Source: Bisporella sp. PMI_857 | Lineage: Eukaryota; Ascomycota; Leotiomycetes; Helotiales; Helotiaceae | Direction: 5' to 3' | Assembly: GCA_021307315.1 (NCBI GenBank) | Contig: JAJSPD010000015.1 | Coordinates: 124,001-188,000 of the forward strand | Length of the DNA: 64,000 nucleotides | Part shown: in pieces, positions 24,180-36,795 of the stretch | How the letters are laid out: the number at the start of each line of letters is the position of its first letter | Numbering within the stretch: the first letter of the stretch is position 1 | Notes under the pieces: generated by a model | The model's database searches: none | The model's input: the letters and a program-made list of their open reading frames with translations, nothing else | What the model was told of the DNA's origin: nothing | Made by a program: the position numbers and the translations under genes

Positions 24180-25970
24180 AATTTGGTACAAATCCCCTTC
24201 TCTGCCTTCTGACTAGTAAAAACAAACAGCACGGAGATAATTGGACTAGAGAACATCATGCAGGAAACGAAATGAGATATATATTTCACTGTCAGCACGA
24301 TCACTTGGATCTCCGCTAGACCGGAAGAAAGAACTACCTTCTCCGCTTCAAAAGCTTGCGCCTAGCCGCCACAGTGCATACACCTCATTGTAGACAATAA
24401 TCCAGGGGAGCATCGCAGCCCACCTCATACGACTTCGTACACAGCATTTCGAGCACAGTGGATAAACTCGAACAGGGAAGACGAAGAGCAAGGCAAGGGT
24501 AATTGCCATTGCAGTGTATGAAGGTAACAGTAACGTAGGATAATGTGCCTCCGAGCTCTTCAAATGGCTTAGCTATTGGGACATTGCAGGAGTAGTGGAG
24601 AGAGGGAGAGGGGCAAGGGAGAGGCGAATGTTCAACAGGCTAAAATGTCGGAAAAACATGGATTGAGATTGCGGTTCAGGCAGCTGTGGTCTACCGTATG
24701 CAATGGTAGCCTCAGCAGATCTATCTAGTGAACACAGCAACATTCGAATGGCCCATATTATAGAAATGATCGAAGTTGGATACACGCCAATCCTGCAATA
24801 CTAGATATGTTCCACCTTAGCATGCCTCCTAATTAGGAGAACAAGCCCGCTCAAAGCAAACTAGATACGGGTTGTGATATAATTTAACCTTAGAAACCCT
24901 CTTTTCTTCTCCTTTTGATAAGTTTTAAAGATTCATAAACGAAAGGTATCCCTATTTCAGAGTTGTTAATATGCCTTAAATGCCTTCGTCTCATTACCAC
25001 ATCGGCCCCTCGTCCATACCATGTTGCTTTTTTTATTGCTGTTTCCCAATAGTCCCTAAACGGCAGAATAACCTTCTTAACGAATGGATGACCGAAAGAA
25101 AATTAGTGACTGCCAACTACAATTTTCCCGAAAGTGCTTTTTCCTCTTTGCGAGATAGAACTTTCACGAAGACGATCTCCTGTATATCTAAATCAAAAGT
25201 TCTTAGAAGGCGTACATGGACACGGAACAAATACGCCGCAGTCTGAGGAACCTGCGAAGTGATTCTGCAAAGTTCGATATCTACGTGTACTAACACGTTA
25301 CAGGTCATTATTTATCAAGGAAATTACTATCTACGGAGAGAAAGCACTTGAGAGCAATGTTTCTCGGGATAAGCCAACTAAAACCCAAAACGCTTTAAGG
25401 AAATACTAGAACCAGAGCGGTAATCATGTTGTGGTGACGAAAAGATCAAAGCATTAATAGACAGCAAGTTATACATTTCCATATGCGTATATGCATCCTA
25501 GAGATTGATGTTTTGAATTTGCGAGACCTGGTTCATGCCCACGCTAGCTTCCGTTTGGTGATTAAAATTGAATCTGGTGAGATGAGCCAACACGCTTTCT
25601 AGGCATGTGAGCTTATGAAAGGTTGCTCTCCCTATCATTTCCTTTGCATTGTGTCCATAACATGGAAATAGAAATGCTAATATGTCCAAATTTCAGTCTT
25701 TAGAATATCCGTTTCATGAGCATTCGGCCTATTACAAGTAATTATTTGGTTAACTCTACTGGTTGATGCTATAATCGTTCGGGTTCTGGGCTAGGAAAGA
25801 ATATGGTATGCTAGGCCAACTTATTTCCCTTATTACATCAAGCTACTTTATTACTAGCTCATACTAAACATATTAGCGAATTGGTCGTAGGTCGAGTATC
25901 ACTTTTACTATGCACTAGTTATCACAGGAAAGGCAATGCGAATCTGCATCCTGCATACTCTTGAAATTTA
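24180..25970. other. Intergenic, no gene seen
   Basis: 5' flank of the esterase and 3' flank of the acyl-CoA dehydrogenase. Frames at 24348-24785, 24980-25308 and 25498-25689 have no motif. Confidence 0.5.
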
Positions 25971-27382
25971 TCAGTAACTTCTAGGTAATCCCAGAACCTT
26001 CTCACTAACATAACTCATGATCATCTCTCTAGAAACAGGTGCAATTCTAGGCACAAAACATTCCCTCAAATATCTTTCAACATGATATTCCTGCGCATAG
26101 CCCATCCCGCCCAACGTCAACACGCTCCTCTCACAAGCCGTAAATGCTGCTTCAGCAGCCAAATACTTTGCACTATTGCACGCAACTCCTACAGCCTGTT
26201 GCGTGATCGTCTCGTCCGAGGTAGAACGATCATAAAGCTTGGCTGCGTGATAAGTTGCGAGTTTCGCTGCTTCTAAATGCATATATGCGTCTGCAAGAGG
26301 ATGCTGGATGCCTTGATTCATGCCTATGGGGCGTCCAAAGACTTCTCGATCTCTGGCGTAGTTGGAGGCTCGATATAAGGCAGCGTAGCCAAGGCCAAGT
26401 GCTTCGCCAGCAAGGAGACATCTTTCAGCATTCATACCGTGCAGCACGATCTTGAATCCTTGGCCTTCTTTACCGATCAAACTCTCCTTTGGAATGACAT
26501 AATTATCAAAGAAGACCTCATTGGCATCCACCGCTCTCCCTCCCATCTTTTTGATCTTCTTAAGTTCGAGGCCAGGCTTTGATGTATCAAAGTCGATAAA
26601 AAATAATGACAGTCCTTCGGAGGGTTTCCTGACTTGATCGACAGGTGTGGTACGGGCTAGGAGGACCATCTTCTTGGCAATTTGAGCCGAAGAAATCCAT
26701 ATTTTCTGGCCGTATACATGATAATTATCTCCATCCCAGATGGCCTGGGTTTTGAGCTTGAGGGTCTCGAGACCAGTATTTGGTTCTGTTACTCCGAAAC
26801 ATACTCGCCAAGTTCCGTCGATGAGTTTGGGTAACATTTGTTGTCGTTGTTCTGCGGTTGCAAACTTTGCTACAGGCTGAGTAGCATACACATTGGCATG
26901 AATAGATTGAGCGCCCGCCATTCCTGCTCCACTTCTGCTCAAACATTGAGTATACGTAAGTCCAGAGATAAGTTGATTATACATACTCTGATATGGTATG
27001 TAGCATCATTGTGGCTTCTGAAATACCCAAACCTGACCCACCATGATCCTCTGGAAGTGCAATGCCTATCCACCCATCTTTTGCGAGGGCAGCATGAAGT
27101 TCATGAGGATATTCTCCAGATTCATCATGAGCAGCCCAGTATTCCTTGAGCATGACGGTCAAGGCCGGCACAATGAAAGTGTTTAGATATACTTACATCA
27201 GGGAAATTTGAGCAGATCTTAGCAATTGCTTCGCGTACTTGAAGTTGAGTATCTGAGAAGCCACTCGTCTCCATCAGAGTATTTGCTCTGCGTGGCGCTG
27301 AAGAAGACAGCCGCCTTGATGAAAGAAAAGAATCAAACCGGATGCAGCGCCTGGAAAATCGAAATAGCCTTGGGGTAGCCAT
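25971..27382 (-). CDS. Mitochondrial acyl-CoA dehydrogenase
   Basis: FAD enzyme of the acyl-CoA dehydrogenase family, 435 aa, oxidising an acyl-CoA to the 2-enoyl-CoA in beta-oxidation or branched amino-acid breakdown. Exons 27382-27197, 27144-26987 and 26934-25971, all phases consistent (gtaagt...caag; gtatgt...gcag). The ATG at 27382 was chosen; the frame continues upstream only through TTG. The Arg/Ser-rich, acid-poor first 35 residues are a mitochondrial presequence. Domains: N-terminal helical (GWIGIALPEDHGGSGLGIS), the beta-domain flavin motif CFGVTEPNTG (about 160-169), KIWISSA, and C-terminal helices with RDREVFGRPIG and LGGMGY. The usual catalytic Glu-Gly-Thr near the C-terminus is replaced by IAPVSREM, as in a subset of the family whose base lies elsewhere or is unassigned. 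It shares a 500-bp divergent promoter with the INCENP gene. Confidence 0.93.
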
Positions 27383-27882
27383 TTGCAAATAGAGTAAAGT
27401 ATAGCATTCAGGAATATGTTAATTGTAAGACAGCTCCGTCTTCTATGAAGAGGCTACAAACACAGACCTTCTCGGGGCCTGAGATAGAAATTCATAAAAG
27501 TGCAATGGCAAATCTCAGGCTCATGTATGGGTAAGTTGGGCTTAGTATATCATTAGCTATGAGTGGGTGATGGTACCGAGGAGATTTCATTCCTTATTCC
27601 CGAGAACTGAGGAGCGGACCACTTCCAAGGAGCTTGGGCCATATACACGTGATCGCCCGCAATCCTGATCGGGAAGCAACCAAAACAAATCGAACCCACC
27701 CCAAAATCCAAAGGTTCAGACATCAACCTCGACAACACACCACAATCGCCAATCGCGTGAAATACTAACGTAACTATAAACAGCAACCACTACGATATGA
27801 TTTTATGATCTCCTCCTCTCCATTTTACAAGAATTCCTCTTGTTGATCCTTATTTGACGCGCATTTGTTTGGGCACGTCACG
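27383..27882. promoter_or_regulatory. Divergent promoter region, acyl-CoA dehydrogenase / INCENP
   Basis: 500 bp between two start codons pointing away from each other. A CACGTG E-box lies at 27646-27651, roughly midway. Joint control of a metabolic and a mitotic gene is not implied; the arrangement is only positional. Confidence 0.5.
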
Positions 27883-30800
27883 ATGGCGACGATGCGCGGA
27901 AACCCGCGTTTGCAAGTTGGATCAGCAGCATGGATAACAGAAGAGAGAAGCTCTGCGGCACAGATAGCAGAGACAGAGGTAGAAGAGTTTACCTTTTCTG
28001 CGCGAAATGAGGTAGAATGGCTGAACGAACATATGGCAGAGATATTTAGCAAAAACCAAGTGTACGTCAGCAGTCCAGAATATTGGTCCCTTACTGACAT
28101 ATCGCACTTAGAAACGTAGCAGAAATCTTCAAAACTCCTGGGAAGTTACGCGGAAAGACGCCTAGGACTATCCGAAAGGTCAACCCATCGGAGGGACGTG
28201 CTGTAAGTTTAGACCTCTATAGTCAAGCCTTAAACTAACATTTTGGAGCCACTATCAGACATATTCTCTACCACGCCACGAGGCGGGCTCAGTGGATTGA
28301 GTCCTGTTAGACAAACACATTTTGACCTGCCCTCGTTTCGAGTGGCGGAAGATGCGCCGATATCTATAGAACCTGTACAATCAACAAATATATTGGAGGA
28401 GGAGGACCTATTCAGGCAAAAGCCTGCGCCGAACTATACTGACTCTGGATATTTTGGAAGTCAATACGCATCACAACAAACGCAGCCAACTCAACCCAAT
28501 GATCCTATAGAACTCCATCAGACTCCAAGGTCATCTTCACCCAAACCTGTATTGGAAGTAGCAGGAACTAAGAATGTAGTTCTTAAAAGTCCTGAGTCGG
28601 AGGAGAGACGGAGTACGGAAGGATCATTCCATTCTGCTAGAGAAGAACAGACACGTACCTTGGGCAAGACAGCTATTCCGCATCCAGCAGCGCCTGTGCC
28701 ATCTAAAAGTCCCGAACTTATCGAATATACGCGTCCTGTACTAGAATCACTCCCTCAGACCCGAACTCAGCTATCGTCACCTCGAAAGCGCTCACCAATC
28801 CGATCTGCTGTACCTAGTTCCCCTACTAAAGTAGCAAAACCTGTTGAAGAACTCTCTGCCATTGACGAGCAAATGGGGGTTGAGGATGAACCAATGGAAG
28901 ATGTAGCAGATAATGATAACTCACCATCCGAGGGATCTAGTCCAATCCGACCTATAGTTCGTAAAAGCAGCTTAAATTTTGCATCTCTTCCAGCGAGAGA
29001 GCCAATTACTACGAAAAAGAGTATCGGAAATCGGGTATCCCGCACAAGCCATTTAGACCAAACACGGACGAGTTACTATGGCAGGCAAACAGGTGGAAAG
29101 AGCCTGGGGAATACACGAATAGATACACAAGATAATGACGATGACGAGATGGATATCGACGCAGTTGAAGACGAGCAAGATCCTGTGTCACGACTTCACA
29201 ACAAGACTTCGACACAAAGGCTTCAAGATCAAATTAGTATGTTAGGCAAATCGCAGGCTGGTGGTCGACCAGCTTCAAAGTCTATCGCGAGCACTGTAGT
29301 GGCGTTGTCTCAGGCACCAACCCAGGTCCAACCTATTCAGGAAGCCCCATTGCCAAAATCACCCCATAAATCCCCTATTAGATCACCGGAAAGGAAACCT
29401 TTTGCTGCTCCAGGAGCATTCCCTGAAGATGAGGATGATAGCTGGATTGGTCCATCTACTGCAGCTGCTGGACCCTCAATATTCAGTCCCAGGCCAGGAT
29501 TGATTAAGAGTCACACTACAGATGTGATGGAAGACATACGTGGCAAAGATAGCATTGGCGGATCAGAGTTTAATATCCCCAAGAGAGGCGAATCTCCTAG
29601 GCATAGATCCCCTATACGAGAGCCGACTATTCCTGAGCGCACCACAAGCACCTTAGGCCATATGAAGTCAGTGTCTACATCTGTCCTTCGATCTCCTAAG
29701 AAGTCTGGGGACTCTCCTTTTCACAAGAAGACTATCTCAGTCTCGAATCCTAACCCTTCAAGTGCTAACGCCAACGATGTGACTCCACCAAAATCTCCTT
29801 CTAAGAGCTACAAAGGAAGCCCGCTCAAAGCTGCCAAAGACAAGTTTTCATCAATACTCAAGACTTCGCGCGGGCTTTTTGCTAGCAGCGCTGCTGTGAG
29901 CGCCGAAGCCAAATCTTCTGCCATGTCACCCGCTCCAAGCCGAATGGGCATGATCTCCCAGCCTTCCTTTGAAGAAGCCTTGCAAGCCAATGCGAATTCC
30001 TTGAAGGATAGCCAGAGTAGCAGCCTGAATTCCCAGCGAGTACCTGACAGTCCTGGCAAGGCTAGCGTACGCAAGACCAGAGCGTCCACAGAGAGGGAAG
30101 AACGAAGGAAAGAGGAGCAAGCCAGAGAGGCAAAACAGGCAAAGGAGACTAAGGAGGCACAGAAAATGGCTGACCAATTGGAAAAGGCTCGGCAGAAGGT
30201 CAAAGAGGAAGCTCGCGTTTTCCATCTTGAGCAAGAGAGAGTGGCTGCCATGCAGAAGCAAGTTAATGAGCGGAAGGAACAAGAGATACTAGCGAAGGCT
30301 AGCCAAGTTGATATACCGCGTGCGACCAGAAGCAGCCCTCGGAAAACTAAGGCCCAGTTAGAAGCTGAAGGTATTGCTGCTGCGGCGGCGAGCGTAGAAG
30401 ACATGTCAGGAAAAGATGTGGAGATGACAGATGCTCAGTCTATGCCGCCGCCACCAACGGTGCCACGCCCAAAATCTCAAATTGGTAGGCCTGTTGCAAA
30501 GAGGCCACTTAAACCTACCAAAGAAGTAGCAGGAAAACAGAAGCCCCCGACAGTGATTAGGGTTGATACTGGATCTCAGCGTGGGCACATAGGACAGCCA
30601 TATCACCCGTCAAATTCTACATTGGCTGCTACTTTGCAGGAGTCTCTGGGTCCTGCTGCCCAACCGGTGGCGTCACAGGCAGGCTTGCGGAAGAAAGCAA
30701 GCACTAGCTCAATGGCTAGCACAGCTTCAAAAGGAAATAACTTCAAGTCAGCCGCAACCAAGGCACTGGAGGCAGCTGCGAGAAAGAAGGAACAGGTATG

Positions 30801-32130
30801 TGAACATTGTTGTGTCGAAAAGTAAGAGCTGATAATTATAGGATGAGCTTGCTGCTAAGCGTAAGAAAGAAGCTAAGGAGGAAGTCGAGAGACAGCGTGC
30901 AGCTATCAAAGAAGAAGAACGCCGCAAGGAGGAGCAACAACGCCGACAAGAGCTGGAGCGTCAGCGAGCCATTCAGCGCGACAAGGAACAAGCGGCTCAA
31001 GCCGCTGATGCCAAGAAAAGCGCTTCGCGCCAGGCTATAGAGAAGAGGAGGTTGGAAATGGAGAAGGCAAAGCAGACTGGCGCGCCACCTCCTGCTCTTC
31101 GCTCTCAACCCAGTGGAGATCTTGATAAGCCATTACCATCTATTCCACGTGGTGAGTTTGGCCAGTCCAAAGGGCCGCACTTGAATGGTGGCGTACCCGT
31201 ACAGCGTCCTCAAGATGATGGTGCAAGACCAGTTTTGCAAAATGCAGCGAAGGCCCCCCGAAGCGTCCTCTTCCTCAGGACAATGGGGACGATCATCACT
31301 CACGGCCGATAATTCCCCGGAATTTGCCGTCGTACCAGCACAATGACAACCAATCGAAACGACGCAAGACCAGCGATAACTTCGACGACGATGAAGATTT
31401 GACAGAACCTCGACCTAAGATGACAGCTCCCCCAATTCGCCAATCTAGCAGTCGCGCAAAGGTATGCTATCTTTCTGTCTGTGAAATGTAAACTAATCCT
31501 CTGCAGGAATTGCAGCCTAAGTCTATATTTTCAACTGGTTACGCGAATGCACCTCCTCCTGGAAGCCTACAAAGAGCTACTCTCATACAGCAGCATAATA
31601 TGAACCAGTCTAAGCCCGCCCATCCGCTTGATATGGCTCAGGTATCCAAGGCGCCGATTCCATTCGCCTCGAGCTCGAATTATGGTAATCCTCAACATAA
31701 GACTCCTGCTCGTCCAATCAATGCTCAACATGGAGGCAAATCTTCCAAGTCAACAGCGAAGTCTTCACCTCGGTACCAGAATGGCGAGAACATTGAACTT
31801 CCAGAGATTAATACTGATTCCGAGGATGAAGATGACGACGATGAGCCGCAATTTCCAACCCAGGCTTGGACGAATTCTCCTGACCTTCGGAAACAGCTTG
31901 CTCGACAAGAAGAAATTGACCCATCGCTTGTGTTTGGGCAACCTGGGCCGTTGAACATGGAGGAAGTTTTCAGTAAAAGCAAAGATAGGTTCCACAAATT
32001 CCGACAGCGGACATCTAGTGCCAACTGGAGTGGACAAGATCGCTTGACTGAGGATGAGGTCAGACGCGATTTGGAGGCGAGAGATCGGGTTCGAAGGCAG
32101 GGAGGGTGGACTTATGACTCGATGGTATGA
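27883..32130 (+). CDS. Inner centromere protein (INCENP/Sli15/Pic1), frame broken by 1 nt
   Basis: Scaffold of the chromosomal passenger complex that binds and activates Aurora B kinase. Exons 27883-28061, 28112-28202, 28249-30795, 30842-31461 and 31507-32130. The N-terminus (EVEWLNEHMAEIF...) fits the Survivin/Borealin-binding region. A long disordered Ser/Pro middle carries many SPxK-type Cdk sites (KSPHKSPIRSPERK). A charged coiled coil/single alpha-helix follows at about 30100-31080. The C-terminal IN-box reads AWTNSPDLRKQL...DPSLVFG...RFHKFRQRTSSANW, ending with the TSS motif phosphorylated by Aurora. In exon 4 the frame ends at TAA 31310-31312, but the +1 frame is clearly coding from about 31258. 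Exon 4 is 620 nt and would be in phase at 621, so one base is missing, most simply from the C6 run at 31254-31259. Restored length is about 1,353 aa; as sequenced it stops after about 1,095 aa without the IN-box. Confidence 0.9.
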
Positions 32131-33599
32131 TTATTGAAGGACATTCTGTATGTTGTTGCCTAAATTTGGCGGTTTGGTTGGATCATCCTTATGAGGTGCT
32201 GTGAAGGCATTCTTGAAGAGAATACATGGCCAATGGAGTTATGCTTAATGAGGGGTATTTATTAAATGCTAGCTATATGACCAGAGGCATAGATTCTTAG
32301 CAGAAATGCCAAGAAAAACAATACCATCTTGAAGGGACTAGGATATCCACGAGCAATGTCTGGAGTTACAGATGAGATCCCCAGCTGTGTTAACATGAAA
32401 TTACATCAAAGTGAACGCCTAGCCATTTTACCCACCTATTCCGGATTGTAACACATATCACAGTTGCGTTTGTGCTCAGAAGATGAATTAAAACTACACA
32501 AGATCTTAGTTGCACAATGATCTCGGAAAGCATTGAAGGAGGAAATAGCCAAGCCTTTTGATATTGACAAATGGCACGAAAGAGGAAAGAGATAAACAAG
32601 AGTTTTGAGAAACTCACTATTTCTACTTCTGATTTGAAAAATATGTAAAGCGTAAATAGTTGGTCCAAAGCATGACTGAAGTATAGTTTGCCAGTACATG
32701 AAGGGTTCAACCTAATCTAGGATCTGTTTATGTCGCCCGCCGTCTTTCGTCAGATGCGGTTCATTAGCCCCTCCCCACAACAACAAACACAAACAGTGGG
32801 GTATTTGAGGCGTAGCTGAGAACTCCCAAATTGCGTGGGCAACAAGCACAACCACACCTTCGTAAAATTGGAAAATCTTGCTAGAGAACCAGGCAACCTT
32901 GCAATACACTGAGGAGAAGAACGCTAGTCAATTATCCATTAACTTAAAACTTAGAGTCTTCGCCCACGGAAGCGACTGTTATGACAATCATAATCATCTT
33001 CGGCTACGCAAGAACCTTCTTCCGCAACAGGGGTTCGCTTCGGGCGGCCGCCCAGCTCTAGGCTTAACAACACCAACACTGCCAGCTTCTTGATTCCATA
33101 AACACATTCGACCTTCAACCTCAAATTTGCTCTTCCTTTCGTCTAACTACGCTTAAGAGTTGGTTGACCTTCAGAAAAATTCTTGTTTGTGCTTCAGTTA
33201 GTTTTAAACTCCGTGCTTGTACCTTTTTCTTGTTCCTTGCGTATTGGCTGCTGGGTGCTCAAAGGCTATCATTTCGCTCGCCCAGCGACTCACCTGCGAA
33301 CAGCCACGCCCAGCTCACAACTCACTTGCTGTACCATTGGTAGCGAGCGGGTCTTCTCGGCGACGCCACATCTGAACTGGGACTCACTGTCATCACATCT
33401 GTTATCAACTCACTCAGGCAACAATCTCCCTGCTCGAACCTCACAACGCAAGACACGCTCACACGGATGCTCAGACTTAGGTTAAGATCTCTGTTGAAGC
33501 TGTCACAGGTTATGCAATTTTTATTTGCTCATATACATCAACTTGCATGAATACATCTCCAATTCTCCCTGTCCACCTCAAGGAGTCAAGACTGGCACC
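32131..33599. other. Intergenic and probable 5' leader of the J-domain gene
   Basis: The right half (33060-33599) is pyrimidine-rich with many short open frames, as in long fungal 5' leaders. A NotI-type GCGGCCGC lies near 33044. No further gene seen. Confidence 0.5.
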
Positions 33600-36500
33600 A
33601 TGGTGAAGGTAGATTTTACCCAGGACTACTATGCAGACCTGCAGGTAGCTCCTACCGCCGACATTACTGAGATCAAAAAGCAATTCAAGAAGCTAGGTAT
33701 GGCACCTGGGTACTCACAAGCTTCTGCATCTCTAATTAAATGTAGCTCTTGCATATCACCCCGATCGAAACCCAGGCCGGGAGACTGAAGTTACAGCTCA
33801 GTTCCAAAAGATACAACAGGCGCATGAAGTCCTTAGTGACGCAAATGAGAGAGCAAGATACGATGCTCAGCGACGACCAATTGGTGGAGGGTTCCAAATG
33901 GGGGGGAACCGACGAGGCAACCCTTGGTCGAATGTTAGCTCGCAATATCCAGCACCACCAAAAGCCCCAACTGCTGCCCGCGCCAATAAGGCTCCTCCCC
34001 CATCCGCAGGTGCACGGCGGTATCAAAACTTCGAAACCCCTAAACAGTCCGCATACCAAGCAGCACAGGAAGGCCCAGAGGCTAGAAAGAGAGACTATGA
34101 GGCGTGGGAGAATATGCGCGCTGGTTCGAGATCCTCAGGTGCTGTGCCAAAGGCTTCAAATAGGAAAGAAAACAACTATCCCCCCCCTCCACCACGAAAT
34201 CAAAACGGATGGGATTATCCCAGTTCACCACAGAATCCTAGTTCACAGTCACATCAACGGGCCCATAGCTCTGGCGCATCGAATCGAAAGGGTGGTTTCA
34301 TGCCTAACACCCCTGGTGGTGATGAGTCTGCTGCTCCCAAAACGAACTATTTCTCTGCACGCAAGTCCGCCAATCCCCCGCCGCCACCACCAAGACCGGC
34401 ACAGGCTCAGGCTCGGCCAGTACCTCCTTTGAGGACTGAAATCCCAAGAACTCATATTTCTGAAGACCCTCAGGAACAATTCAGGGACAAGCCTGATATC
34501 CGGTTCGATACTCGGCAAAGTACTCCTTATGCAACTCATGGCGGAGAGAAGTTTGACCCATTTGAAAATGGAGGACGAGGAGCGAAGCTCAATCCTTATG
34601 ACACTACTAATATTAATAGATCTAAGAGCACTCGAGAAGCCCAATTTCGCCCAGAAAAGAGTGGAGGCTCCCAGAATATCCCGAGAGCCGGCTCAGAATC
34701 TAGCTTACACTCTGCGCGCCGCCCCCAGTCCTACGGCTCACAACGAACTGCGAGCAAACCAGCTTACACAAGTCCTCTGGGCAACTACAACACTTCTTCT
34801 AGCTCCGATGATGGACCTGAGATCAAAGCCAGACCTAAAGGCAAGGGGATCAATGGACGCCCGTATGCAAAGCCCAGAGCCAATAAGACCTCACCCCAGG
34901 CACCAGACCCATCACCCTCATCGTCGCCGTCAGTGGCCCAGCATGTGCCAAATGGTTCCACCAGTAAGCACTCGAGAGCCAGATCCCTGCTCAATGAGAA
35001 TGAAGATGGAGGAGTACCACTAACTCCTTTTAATCCTTCAGGACCCGCTGCCAACGCCGATCAACCAACTGCTACATCACCAAATGGCCAACCCTCAATG
35101 TATGCGAAGTCAAGTTTTCTTGATTCTTCTGACTCACCTCCAAATCGACGCACAGGGCAGTCCCCTCGTCTGCCTAGATCTCAGCCATCGAACAGAGCAT
35201 TAGGGGTTGGAATCAGGCTCAAGCTTCCGACAGTATCGGAAGCCATCTCGTCCGGTGATCTGCTCGACCAGTCCTCAGCTCCCCGCTTCCGATCAGGAAC
35301 CGCGCGTTTATCGTCTTGGGAAGAGAAACATCGCTCAATTTTTGATTTCGTTGGCAACAACGGTAACGTTCGTCCGACAGCTCCTAGTGGAGCCTCTGCC
35401 ACCAATCTTTTCCCAATGGAAGAGCATACGTTCTCTGTTGTTGATAATCTCATCAACAACAGAATTGGCAGGCGTAGTTTTGTTTCAAAAAATGGTGCAG
35501 CCCACATCTTGCCAGATTCTCCGACCACGAAGCGTGAGAAACCGCGCTCCCGAAATTTGTTCCAAGACTCTGCTTTTGGTGGTAGCCCCGCTAAAAAGCA
35601 TAAAGCTTCAAATTTTGCGCCGTCTGGCAATCTCGTTGATGCGTCTTCTCCTTCAGTTTCAGCAAATCAAAGTCGATACCATGCTAACCAAGTTGATGAT
35701 TCTTATAGCTTCTCGATTCCCGTTGATGAATCTACGTTTCAACAAAAATCCTTCGCACGTAACAGCACAGAAAACATCAACACCACCTTCAGCCCAGACG
35801 AGTGGAACGGGAAGTTTGAAGGGAATGAGTACTTCCGGCCAGAGAAGAAGGCACCAAATATGTCTCATTATGGCCGTAGTCGCACGCAGTCAGGAAGTCG
35901 CTCTAGAGGACGATCGCCCACGAAAGCTCGCCCTATGGACCCTCATTATATGCAACAACCTACAGTCGATTCGCAGGCTTCGGCCGAGTCTCCAAAAAGT
36001 GCTAAGTTCTCACCAGAGGAGTGGGCAGGCACCTTTAGGGAGCAGACCTTCATGCCTGTTCCGCCATCCTCGACCAAGGTTCCTCAGCGTCCAGTACGCA
36101 AGACTACTAGAGGCTCTATCCCAAAGCCAACAATGGGCACAGCAGCTATTGTCATTAGTGACGACAGTGACAGTGAAAATGACAAACCTGTGTTTACTGG
36201 TCGGAAAAAGTCTGCAAACTCTTACACAAGTCCTTTGCCGCCAAGTCCCGACGCCATGGATGTCGATACGCCTCCAGTCAAGAGCACAACGCCACCCGTT
36301 CAGTCTGTACCGCAAGGGCTAAAGACTTCGCCAACGAAGCGTGCTGCATCTCACAGCGAGTCTCCTATTGATGAAGAATTGAAGGTCAATTTTGCAGACT
36401 TGAGCGTTAAGGATCTCATTTCAAGTCATTTGCCAACAGCTCCAATGGCACCTAAAGCTCCGCCACCAGCTGATATTTCTGGCCGTCCTACTGTTGAAGC

Positions 36501-36795
36501 ATATCAGGAATATGTCGAAACATTTGGTCAATACATGACCAGCTGGGACCACTTCAACACACAATTTGTTCTGCATATGCTTGCTCGAAAGAATCAGAAC
36601 GATGGTTTGGGTGCTGCCCGTTGGTCAGATGAAGGATTAGAGGACTATAGACAAGGACTGCGGATTGATAAGGCTGTCTACATGCATTTGTCTACGGCAC
36701 AAGAGAAGCATAGTGAGTCGGTCAAGGAGTATGCAATTGTCAAGGAGAAGATGAAGGATCGTGCTTCTGGACCACCACGCAAAAAACAGTCTTAA
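33600..36795 (+). CDS. Large J-domain (DnaJ/Hsp40-like) protein with disordered body
   Basis: A 1,048-aa protein: an N-terminal J domain plus a long low-complexity body. Exons 33600-33696 and 33746-36795, joined in phase 1 (gtatgg...atgtag). The ATG at 33600 matches the usual J-domain start; an in-frame open extension upstream is leader. The J domain covers residues about 8-72: DYYADLQVAPTADITEIKKQF, the HPD loop in AYHPDRNPG, and EVLSDANERARYD. The HPD needed to stimulate Hsp70 ATPase is intact. Residues about 90-900 are Ser/Pro/Asn-rich with poly-Pro runs. A short motif FSP[DE]EWxGxF occurs twice, at about 714 and 787. The last 150 residues are predicted helical (VEAYQEYVETFGQYMTSWDHFNTQFVL...) and end in a basic tail RKKQS. 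The cargo is unknown. Confidence 0.88.

Noticed and set aside
29808..30404. 198-codon antisense frame inside INCENP
   Set aside because: It mirrors the low-complexity Ser/Lys/Glu coding strand and has no family motif.
31218..31250. A short intron (gtgcaag...atgcag) as explanation of the INCENP frame change
   Set aside because: It would be under 30 nt and would not give the required one-base correction; exon phase shows exactly one missing nucleotide.
34249..36322. Long alternative frames (up to 371 codons) within the J-domain gene
   Set aside because: They overlap the conserved frame, are Leu/Ser/Arg-rich by composition and have no motif.
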